This document shows, piece after piece, positions 51,547 to 58,668 of a stretch of 64,000 nucleotides of DNA (position 1 is the first letter of the stretch; every line of letters begins with the position of its first letter). The DNA is taken from assembly GCF_003568845.1 (NCBI RefSeq), contig NZ_CP030126.1:3021501-3085500 (forward strand), written 5' to 3'. The DNA comes from Indioceanicola profundi (GTDB lineage Bacteria > Pseudomonadota > Alphaproteobacteria > Azospirillales > Azospirillaceae). The translations under genes were made by a program, and so were the position numbers. The notes beneath the pieces were generated by a model. The model was not told the origin of the DNA, did not search any database, and saw only the letters and a program-made list of their open reading frames with translations.

Positions 51547-52889
51547 CCCGTCCTCCGCTCATCGGCCAGCACCTGCTTCACCTCGAAGATGGAGATCGGC
51601 GGGGCCATGCGCAGGAACAGCAGCAATATGGCGATGAACAGCCCGCCGCTTCCGGCCAGCAGGCCCCATTCCGACAAGGTCGGGCTATAGGGCCGCCACA
51701 CGGCCGGGAAGTGGCCGCCGGTCAGGGAGCTGACCAGCAGCATGTAATGGATGGCGTAGATGGATGCCGCGATCGACAGGCCGATAGCCAGCAGCGCCGA
51801 TGGCGACCGCCGCACCGCCCGGAACCAGAGAAGCTGCGCCGCCCCGATGGACCCGATCCAGCCAACCCAGGTGACCAGCGCGTGCTGGCCGACATAGCGG
51901 TCCCGCAGCACCAGCAACTCCGCCCGATCGCTCTTGTAGAACAGCGTCCAGATCTCGGCCAACTGGCAGTAGATGTAGGCCAGCGACACGGCCAGAATCA
52001 GCCGGGCCAGCAGGTCCAGATGGTCCACCGTCAGCACGTTGCCCAGCCCCAGCCCGCGGCGCAGCAGCACGGCCAGGGCCGCGATCAGGCCAAAGCCGGC
52101 AAAGGTGCCGCCCAGCATGAACAAAGTGGGGAAGATGGTGGAATGCCAGCCCGGCACCGGCCCGCCGGCCAGCAGCAGCGCCGCCCCGGCATGGATCGTC
52201 ACCACGAAGGGCAGGCTGATGGCGGCGATGGTGCGGTAGGCCCGGTGCCACAGCGTCCAGTGCCGGCCCGATCCGCGCCAGCCCAGGGCCAGCACGCCAT
52301 AGACCCGCGCCCAGAACCGCCGCCGCGCCTGATCGCGCAGGGCGGCCAGATCGGGGATCAGCCCGACATACCAGAACAGTCCGACCACCCCCAGATAGCA
52401 GAAGATGGCATAGGCGTCCCAGGCCAGCGGGCTGCGGAACTGGGGCCACAGGCCAAGGTCCTGGAACTCCAGCGGGAACACCCAATAGGCCAGCCAGGGC
52501 CGCCCCAGATGCAGGATCGGGAACAGCCCCGCCACCAGGGCGCTGAACAAAGTGATGGATTCCGCCAGCCGGTTCAGCGAATTGCGCCAATTATGCCGCA
52601 GCAGCAGCAACAGGGAGGAGATCACCGCCCCCGCATTGCCGAGCCCGATCCACCACAGATAGCTGGCGATGTCGAAGCCCCAGACGGTGGCCTGGTCCAG
52701 CCCCCAGATGCCCGGCCCCTGCACGAACAGCACCCAGACCGACAGAAGCAGCACGCCCACCAGCAGCAGCCCCGTCAACAGCGCCGGACGCTCCGGCCGG
52801 GAGGCGGGGGGCTGCAGCGCGATGTCCGACAACTGCTCGGTCAGGTCGCCATGGTTCTGATCCGGGGGAAGGATCCGATCGGTGGGCAT
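51543..52889 (-). CDS. actC: NrfD/PsrC-family membrane protein, ActC-like subunit
   Basis: About 448 residues with some nine to ten membrane helices and a soluble N-terminus. It is an NrfD-type quinol-binding subunit: GFDIASYLWWIGLGNAGAVIS, LFPILHLGRPWLAYWVFP, WDAYAIFCYLGVVGLFWYVGLIPD and ISLPFVVTIHAGAALLLAGGP, ending PPISIFEVKQVLADERR as ActC proteins do. In the complete complex this subunit oxidises quinol and passes electrons to ActB; that partner is not encoded nearby. Start at 52889 (MPTDRILPPDQN); the longer frame from 53048 is not membrane-like. First gene of the operon, divergent from the TonB-like gene. Confidence 0.82.
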   Translation of the reverse strand: MPTDRILPPDQNHGDLTEQLSDIALQPPASRPERPALLTGLLLVGVLLLSVWVLFVQGPGIWGLDQATVWGFDIASYLWWIGLGNAGAVISSLLLLLRHNWRNSLNRLAESITLFSALVAGLFPILHLGRPWLAYWVFPLEFQDLGLWPQFRSPLAWDAYAIFCYLGVVGLFWYVGLIPDLAALRDQARRRFWARVYGVLALGWRGSGRHWTLWHRAYRTIAAISLPFVVTIHAGAALLLAGGPVPGWHSTIFPTLFMLGGTFAGFGLIAALAVLLRRGLGLGNVLTVDHLDLLARLILAVSLAYIYCQLAEIWTLFYKSDRAELLVLRDRYVGQHALVTWVGWIGSIGAAQLLWFRAVRRSPSALLAIGLSIAASIYAIHYMLLVSSLTGGHFPAVWRPYSPTLSEWGLLAGSGGLFIAILLLFLRMAPPISIFEVKQVLADERRTG

Positions 52890-53066
52890 CCGGCCGTTTC
52901 CATAGGGGTTCGGGTCGGACCGGGCGGAACCCGGCGGGCGCGGATGGCCCATTGCGGAACAACCCGCCGGATGCCGGTCTTGTTGCATGGGGATGGACCT
53001 GCGCATGTCTTGCCCCCTCTGACTGGGGAATTTACCATCACGGTTCATTCCGCGGAGCGTGCTGCC

Positions 53067-54128
53067 ATGCGCATCGGATCAACTGCTTTTGCGATCCTTC
53101 TCAGCCTTATACCCGTTTCCGTATACGCGGCGGAGGATGCGGCCCTGTTGCGGCGGGTCATGTCGGACTATTCGCCACCGAAGGCCATAGACCGCACGCT
53201 GCCCCGATATCCCGACAGCATGGCACGTCACGGATATGAAGGCTGGGTGATGCTGCGCCACACCATACGGGCCGACGGTTCCGTTACCGATCTGGAAGTG
53301 CTGGAGGCCAGCAATGGCGATTTCACCGATCCGGCGGTCGAAACGGCCCGCCAATGGCGGTATGAGCCGGCAACGCTGGCCGGCCGGCCGGTAGAGGTGC
53401 AGAACCAGATCACCTATCTGACCTTCTTCATCAAGAACTCGGGTGAACGCACCGTCTCCTCCCATGCGATCCGGGAAGGTTTGAAGGCGGGGGACGAGGC
53501 ATTGAGGGGCAACCGGCTTGACGAGACCGGGCGCGAAATCGAAAAGCTTTATAAAGCTGCGCGGACGCTCAACGACTATGCTTATATTTTCCAGCTCGAC
53601 GCCGATTTCCACTTGGCGCTGGGCCGGCCGGTGGACGCCCTGCGCCTGATCGACCGCGCCGCCAGCGAGACTGCGGTGGACAAGACGTTCAAGGCTGCCC
53701 GCCTCCAGGAAAAGTTCCGGCTGGAGGCGCGCATGGGCCTCTACGGGGATGCGGTCGCCACATATGAAAGTCTGGAGCAGACCGGTATTCCGGCGCCAGC
53801 GGCCTTCACCAAGGCCGTGGCGCAGATGAAAGCGCTGGCCGCGTCCGGCGACCGCATGTCCATCACCATGAACTTCGACGCGGACTGTCCGGAGACCATC
53901 AGCTGCGCCGAGGGAGCGGGCTATGCCAGCTATCTGCCGATGCGCCGCACCCTTACCCTGGCCCGGCTGGATGGGCCGCTGATAGAGGTTTTGGCACGTT
54001 GCGAGATGATGACGTTGGAGCTGGACGGGACTCCTGGCGCCGTCTGGTTCCTGGACCCCGCCTGGGGAAGGTGCCGGGTGGTCATGAAAGGCGACCGGAC
54101 CACCACCGTAATGCTGGAGGAAAGCTAA
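53067..54128 (+). CDS. TonB C-terminal-domain protein with TPR-like region
   Basis: A 353-residue exported protein: Sec signal (MRIGSTAFAILLSLIPVSVYA), then a TonB C-terminal-like domain at about residues 38-125 (PRYPDSMARHGYEGWVMLRHTIRADGSVTDLEVLEAS and ARQWRYEPATLAGRPV, quoted in part), then helical repeats of TPR type (about 135-260) and a small C-terminal domain with three Cys (DADCPETISCAEG). It lacks the N-terminal anchor and Pro-rich spacer of true TonB, so it is probably a periplasmic protein using the domain for binding rather than energy transfer. GC is lower than its neighbours. No TonB-dependent receptor is nearby. Confidence 0.75.
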   Translation: MRIGSTAFAILLSLIPVSVYAAEDAALLRRVMSDYSPPKAIDRTLPRYPDSMARHGYEGWVMLRHTIRADGSVTDLEVLEASNGDFTDPAVETARQWRYEPATLAGRPVEVQNQITYLTFFIKNSGERTVSSHAIREGLKAGDEALRGNRLDETGREIEKLYKAARTLNDYAYIFQLDADFHLALGRPVDALRLIDRAASETAVDKTFKAARLQEKFRLEARMGLYGDAVATYESLEQTGIPAPAAFTKAVAQMKALAASGDRMSITMNFDADCPETISCAEGAGYASYLPMRRTLTLARLDGPLIEVLARCEMMTLELDGTPGAVWFLDPAWGRCRVVMKGDRTTTVMLEES

Positions 54129-54146
54129 GGGCGGGAATCCTACGCC

Positions 54147-54758
54147 TCACCACATGGTCTGGCGCGCCTTCTCCGGCCAGGCCTGGTCATAGGCCTCACC
54201 GCCCACCCGCTCCTCCGTCAGGGCCGCCAGGATCTGGCCGGGGGTGGGCAGGCTGGCGGGATCGACATGGCGCTCGGGGTTCCACAGCTCCGACCGGATG
54301 ATCGCGCGGGCGCACTGGAAATAGACGGACTCCACTGCCACCACCATCACCGACCGGGGCGGCTTTCCCTCCACGGCGAAGCTCTCCAGCAGTGTCGCAT
54401 CCGTGGACAAATGGGCCCGACCATTGACGCGCAGGGTGGTGCCGCTGCCGGGCACCAGGAACAGCAGGGCCACGCGCGGGTCCCGCACGATGTTGCGCAA
54501 ACTGTCCACCCGGTTGTTGCCGCGCCGGTCGGGCAGCATCAGCGTGCGGTCGTCCGCGATGCGCACAAAGCCCGGCAGGTCGCCCCGCGGCGAACAATCC
54601 AGCCCCTCCGGCCCCGAGGTCGCCAGCACGGCGAAGGGCGATGCCTCGATGAAGGCCCGGTAGTGGGGCGTGATCCTGTCCACCTCCTTGGCGGTGGAAG
54701 CAGCCTGGGGAACGCCGTACAGCGCCTCCAGCTCCTCGACGGTGCGGATCACGGACAT
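54147..54758 (-). CDS. Pyridoxamine-5-phosphate-oxidase-fold flavoprotein, MSMEG_1061 type
   Basis: A 203-residue split-barrel FMN-binding protein. Motifs FAVLATSGPEGLDCSPRGD, VRIADDRTLMLPDRRGNNR and NIVRDPRVALLFLVPGSG match the MSMEG_1061 family of PPOX-type flavoproteins, which reduce unknown substrates with F420 or FMN; outside actinobacteria FMN is usual. The C-terminal VYFQCARAIIRSELW is also typical. Start at 54758 (MSVIRTVEELEALYG). Convergent with the TonB-like gene; the pseudouridine synthase lies upstream on the same strand. Confidence 0.9.
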   Translation of the reverse strand: MSVIRTVEELEALYGVPQAASTAKEVDRITPHYRAFIEASPFAVLATSGPEGLDCSPRGDLPGFVRIADDRTLMLPDRRGNNRVDSLRNIVRDPRVALLFLVPGSGTTLRVNGRAHLSTDATLLESFAVEGKPPRSVMVVAVESVYFQCARAIIRSELWNPERHVDPASLPTPGQILAALTEERVGGEAYDQAWPEKARQTMW

Positions 54759-54853
54759 GATTGCGGCCTCCCCATCCACATTGGTTCGGGCAAGCGTAAC
54801 GGAGACAGGGGCCGATGCGGCGTGCAGCGGCGGCAGTCCTGGGATGCCGCCGG

Positions 54854-55591
54854 CTAATTTCCTGCCATTTCCGCCGGCTCTTCTCCTGCCCAGCCGCAGG
54901 CGGCCAGGGCCGTGCGCATATGCTCCGGAACCGGGGCGATGGCCGTGACGGGGGGCTTGCTCTGCTGGATCGGCACGGTGATGGACCGGCTGTGGAGCTG
55001 AAGGGGAAGCTCCGTTCCCGGCGGCCGCCCGCCATAGGCGCCGTCGCCCAGCACCGGATGACCGATATGGGCCATGTGGACGCGGATCTGATGGGTGCGG
55101 CCGGTCCTGGGCTCGCACGCGATCCAGGCGACGGGGCCGACGCCGGGCAACTCCCCCCGCCCCATCACCCGCCAGTTGGTCACACTGCGCTGCCCATCCG
55201 GATCGTCCGGGGCCAGGGCCACCATCTTCCAGCCCTTGCGGGCATCGGTGCGCTTGGCCAGGGCGGCGTCGACCGTGCCGCCGCTTTCGGCGGGATGGCC
55301 CAGCACCACGGTCCAGTACTCCTTGCCGATCCGCCCCTCCTGGAACAGCTTGCCCAGCTTGCGCAGCGCCTTCGGGTGCCGGCCCAGGATTAGGCAGCCC
55401 GACGTGTCGCGGTCCAGCCTGTGGGCCAGGGCCGGCGGCCATCTCAGCCCATAGCTCAACGCGCCCAGATGCCGCTCCAGATTGTCGCCGCCGCTGGGAC
55501 CGGCATGGACGGGCATGCCGGACGGCTTGTCGATGATCAGCATCAGCCCGTCACGGTGCAGCAGGCGGGCTTCCAGTTCGGCGGGGGTCAC
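54854..55591 (-). CDS. RluA-family RNA pseudouridine synthase
   Basis: About 245 residues. The catalytic Asp is in AHRLDRDTSGCLILGR, preceded by MLIIDKPSGMPVHAGPSGG and followed by KEYWTVVLGHP and the family RTGRTHQIRVHMAHIGHPVLGD with YGGRP. There is no S4 domain, as in RluA/RluF-like short members. Target uridines, in 23S rRNA or tRNA, cannot be told. A GTG start at 55591 is proposed, eight bases after GGA; TTG at 55597 is possible. Confidence 0.9.
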   Translation of the reverse strand: MTPAELEARLLHRDGLMLIIDKPSGMPVHAGPSGGDNLERHLGALSYGLRWPPALAHRLDRDTSGCLILGRHPKALRKLGKLFQEGRIGKEYWTVVLGHPAESGGTVDAALAKRTDARKGWKMVALAPDDPDGQRSVTNWRVMGRGELPGVGPVAWIACEPRTGRTHQIRVHMAHIGHPVLGDGAYGGRPPGTELPLQLHSRSITVPIQQSKPPVTAIAPVPEHMRTALAACGWAGEEPAEMAGN

Positions 55592-55729
55592 GGGCAATGT
55601 CCAGGGGTGGGGAAGGTCCGACCCATATAGCCGACCCGGCCCTGCCAGGGAACCGCCGTGCCGGACCCTTGCATTCCGTCCGCGCCTACGCCTCAATCGC
55701 GGCAGCACCGGGCAGATCGGCGGACCAGC

Positions 55730-56242
55730 ATGCAACCCCTTCCAGGCGCAGCCCCGGTCGTGCTGCGCATGCGCAAACATCTGGCCGGCGTGCACCTGCC
55801 CCGTCCGGACTGGCCGCCCGGAACCCGACCGGCGCCCTTCAACCCGCTGGCCCACCCGCCGGCCGCCCACCGGCTGCTGGCCCAGGCCTACGAGGTGGGC
55901 GGCGGATCGGTGGCGGGTTTCGCGGGCTGGTGGAAAAGCGTGCGCACCGACAATGAATACGACCCGACCCTGTGCTTCGTCGCGGTGGCGCAGGACAGCG
56001 GGCGGATGCTGGGTTTCGCCCAGTGCTGGACCAGCGACTGGATCAAGGATTTCGTCATCTCCCCCGATTTCCGCCGCCGCGGGCTGGGCCGCGCCCTGCT
56101 GCTGCATGTGTTCCACGCCTTCCAGCGCCGCGGCGCGCGGGAGGTGGCGCTGGGCGTCCATGCCGACAACCCCTCGGGCGCCGTCCGCCTCTATCGCTCC
56201 CTCGGCATGGAGGTGGCGGAGGTTCGCCTGCCGCCGGCCTGA
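55730..56242 (+). CDS. GNAT-family N-acetyltransferase
   Basis: A 170-residue acetyl-CoA-dependent transferase. The acetyl-CoA site is IKDFVISPDFRRRGLGRALLLHVF (Q/RxxGxG/A form RRRGLG) with the later GVHADNPSGAVRLYRSLGME, where the Asn and Tyr typical of GNAT enzymes are present. The N-terminal 60 residues are Pro-rich and not conserved. Substrate unknown. Divergent from the pseudouridine synthase, followed by an MBL hydrolase gene 63 bases on. Confidence 0.88.
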   Translation: MQPLPGAAPVVLRMRKHLAGVHLPRPDWPPGTRPAPFNPLAHPPAAHRLLAQAYEVGGGSVAGFAGWWKSVRTDNEYDPTLCFVAVAQDSGRMLGFAQCWTSDWIKDFVISPDFRRRGLGRALLLHVFHAFQRRGAREVALGVHADNPSGAVRLYRSLGMEVAEVRLPPA

Positions 56243-56305
56243 GCGTAAGGGAACCACGCCCCGCCTGCACCGGTTGCGGCCGTGATCCAGGAAAGGAGCC
56301 GGCGG

Positions 56306-57223
56306 ATGCGCATCCACCATCTGAACTGCGGGACCATGTGCCCCTGGGGGGCGCGGCTGATGGATGGCCGGGACCGGGGGCCGGGACCGGCCCGGGTTGT
56401 CTGCCACGTGCTGCTGATCGAGACGGACCGGCACGGGCTGGTGCTGGTGGATACCGGGCTGGGCCAGCGCGATGTGCGCGATCCCACGCGCATCAGCCCG
56501 CTGTTCCGCGCCCTGAACCGGCCCCAGCTACGGCTGGAGGATACGGCGACGTGGCAGGTGCGGCGGCTGGGCTTCGACCCGCGCGACGTCCGCCATATCG
56601 TGCTGACCCATCTGGATTTCGACCATGCCGGCGGGCTGGAGGATTTCCCGCAGGCCACGATCCATGTGCTGGGGGCGGAGTTCGACGCCGCCGCCAAGGC
56701 CGTCATCGACCCCCGCGCCGGCCTGATCGCCCGCCACCGCTACCGCCTGCCGCAATGGGACGATTCCCTGCGCTGGCGCACCTATGAGCCGGTGGGCGAG
56801 GGCTGGTTCGGCTTCCAGTCCGTGCGCGACCTGGACGGGCTGCCCCCGGAAATCCTATTCGTGCCGCTGGCCGGCCATACCCACGGACACAGCGGCGTGG
56901 CGGTAAAGGTGGAGGATGGCTGGATGCTGCACGCCGGCGACGCCTATTTCCATGAGGCGGAGATGGATTCCCACGCGCCGGACTGTCCGCCGGGCCTGCG
57001 CTTCTACCAGACCATGATGGAGGTGGACCGCCGCTCCCGCCTTGCCAACCAGCACCGTCTGCGCGGGCTGGCGCGGGAATTCAGCCATGAGGTACTGGTC
57101 TTCTGCGCCCACGACGCCCATGAGCTGGAGGTGCTGCAACGCTGCCGGAATGGCGGGGCGCGGATCGGCATGGCCGCGGACATGCTGGCCACCGACCGAC
57201 CGCGGGCCGCCGCCTATGCGTGA
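56306..57223 (+). CDS. Metallo-beta-lactamase-fold hydrolase
   Basis: A 305-residue dinuclear-metal hydrolase. The HxHxDH-type motif is LTHLDFDHAGG near residue 100, the first strand gives LVLVDTGLG, and further ligands are in LAGHTHGHSGVAV and MLHAGDAYFH. The opening MRIHHLNCGTMCPWGARLMDG is characteristic of a subgroup related to quorum-quenching lactonases and glyoxalase-like hydrolases, but the second-shell residues do not settle the substrate. AGGAG precedes the ATG at 56306. A palindromic repeat follows the stop by six bases. Confidence 0.88.
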   Translation: MRIHHLNCGTMCPWGARLMDGRDRGPGPARVVCHVLLIETDRHGLVLVDTGLGQRDVRDPTRISPLFRALNRPQLRLEDTATWQVRRLGFDPRDVRHIVLTHLDFDHAGGLEDFPQATIHVLGAEFDAAAKAVIDPRAGLIARHRYRLPQWDDSLRWRTYEPVGEGWFGFQSVRDLDGLPPEILFVPLAGHTHGHSGVAVKVEDGWMLHAGDAYFHEAEMDSHAPDCPPGLRFYQTMMEVDRRSRLANQHRLRGLAREFSHEVLVFCAHDAHELEVLQRCRNGGARIGMAADMLATDRPRAAAYA

Positions 57224-57229
57224 GGCTTC

Positions 57230-57323
57230 GTAGGTCGGATCAAGCGAAGCGCCGATCCGACACACTGCCACCGTTCTGTGCCGCTGTGTCGGATCGGCGG
57301 GCGCTGCCCTTGATCCGACCTAC
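57230..57323. repeat. Palindromic repeat, GTAGGTCGGATC subfamily
   Basis: Starts GTAGGTCGGATCAAGCGAAG and ends CCCTTGATCCGACCTAC; inner arms GATCCGACACA and TGTGTCGGATC pair too. It separates two convergent genes, ending three bases before the stop of the methyltransferase gene, and may act as a bidirectional transcript end. Confidence 0.85.
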
Positions 57324-57326
57324 GGC

Positions 57327-57923
57327 TCACACCCAGCGCCGCACCCGCCCGGCATAGGCGGGCCAGGCCTGGGGGAAGCTGCGGGACAGCGCGGCCTCCT
57401 CCTGCCGCACCTGCACCTGGATCACCGTCCAGCCCAGCACCAGAAGGGCGGCGGTCAGGGCGGTGGGCGACCACAGCAGCACGCCCGCCATCTGCGCCAG
57501 CATGCCCAGGAAGGTGGGGTTGCGGCTGATCCGGAAGATGCCATGGGTCACCAGCTCCCCCGGCCCGCCGGCCGGGATGCCGATCCGCCAGCTCGTCCGC
57601 ATGGCGACCTGCCCGGTGCCGGCGATTACCGCGCCGACGATCTGCACCGCGACACCGGCCCATTCGATCTCCGGCCGGTCCAACCCCGGAATCAGCCCCA
57701 GGCGGCTTTCCGCCTCCGGCCAGGCCAGCAGCAGCGTTACATAGCCCACGAACAGCGCCAGCACGGCTCGGAACCCGCGCTCCACGAAGCGCTGCAACGA
57801 GTCGGCGGCCTGGAACACATAAGGATTGATCCCCCGCGCCCGCCACAGCCACAGCGACCGCCCGACGAACAGGGAGGCATAGGCCAGGAAAATGGCGGCG
57901 GGCAGGATGGGTGGGATGTGCAT
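57327..57923 (-). CDS. ICMT/PEMT-family membrane methyltransferase
   Basis: A 198-residue inner-membrane protein with four or five helices. The isoprenylcysteine-methyltransferase-like SAM region reads VTHGIFRISRNPTFLGMLAQM near residue 130, with the RNP and the later EEAALSRSFPQAWPAYAGRVRRWV, the family ending. Bacterial members methylate lipids, steroids or unknown hydrophobic acceptors. GGAGG precedes the ATG. The 745 bases upstream of it carry only repeats. Confidence 0.87.
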   Translation of the reverse strand: MHIPPILPAAIFLAYASLFVGRSLWLWRARGINPYVFQAADSLQRFVERGFRAVLALFVGYVTLLLAWPEAESRLGLIPGLDRPEIEWAGVAVQIVGAVIAGTGQVAMRTSWRIGIPAGGPGELVTHGIFRISRNPTFLGMLAQMAGVLLWSPTALTAALLVLGWTVIQVQVRQEEAALSRSFPQAWPAYAGRVRRWV

Positions 57924-58082
57924 GGCGGCCTCCGTGGGCGGGATTGCTGATCTCCTGCCACCGTGATCCTTCCAGGAACTGGAAGGTCAAGGGCCGTTGC
58001 ACGGGCATCCTGTGCGCTGCCGTTCGAGTCTGATTGGTGGTCAGGCCGGTGACATCTAGAAAGATGAACAGGCTGATCCCGC

Positions 58083-58206
58083 CGTAGGTCGCAAGGAGCG
58101 CAGCGGATTGCGACGCTCCTTGCCACGGGCTGGCGGCAACGTCGCAATCCGGCCTCCTTGCGACCTACAAGTCCGAAGTAGGTCGGTCACGCGCAGCGTA
58201 GCCGAC
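58083..58206. repeat. One full and one half GTAGGTCG palindrome
   Basis: Full copy 58083-58168 opens GTAGGTCGCAAGGAGCGCAG and closes with CCTCCTTGCGACCTAC. A half copy of the GTCACGC subfamily, GTAGGTCGGTCACGCGCAGC then GTAGCCGAC, follows at 58178-58206. Two subfamilies side by side show that they are inserted independently. Confidence 0.8.
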
Positions 58207-58241
58207 AGGGAGGCTCACCACGCTTTGGCGTTGGGGCTGGC

Positions 58242-58583
58242 GACATTATGAAAGATGAAAATGATGAACAGGATGAAAATGATGGACCGAGCGCGTCGCA
58301 GGCAGTGCTCAAGATCGGGCAGGAGCTGAGGCAGAAGCCCAATGGCCCTGCACCATCATTTTCATCCTGTTCATCATTTCCATCTTTCGAGATGTCACCT
58401 GCCCAGACATTTGGCTCGGCTCGCGCTGGCCGTGAGAGACGGTCGAATATCAGGCAAGGATGAATAGGATGAATAGGATGGGGGAGAGCACCTCATCCGC
58501 CGGTGCTGATTGATGATGGGGGATTGGCTCCGCCGGTCCAGCGCGCCATCCCATTCATCCTATTCATCCTATTCATCCTTTCC
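58242..58583. repeat. Two long hairpins built of GGATGAA units
   Basis: Part of a 745-base gene-free gap. Hairpin one has 44-base arms at 58242-58285 and 58353-58396, 40 of 44 positions paired, containing AAATGATGAACAGGATGAAA. Hairpin two has perfect 24-base arms at 58457-58480 and 58556-58579 made of AGGATGAATAGGATGAATAG plus GATG. A related imperfect hairpin lies between mnmE and mnmG. The arms are AT-richer than the genome and internally repetitive (nine-base GGATGAATA units). No protein is read with confidence from them. Confidence 0.75.
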
Positions 58584-58668
58584 CACATCCCGAACCATGC
58601 CTTCCACAGGGAAGCCAGTGTCGAATGGCCCGGCTATCCGTGATGTGTTTCCCCTTGGCCCGGCAGGA

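Noticed and set aside
58457-58583. CRISPR or simple tandem-repeat locus
   Set aside because: The copies form an inverted pair around a single loop rather than a direct-repeat array.
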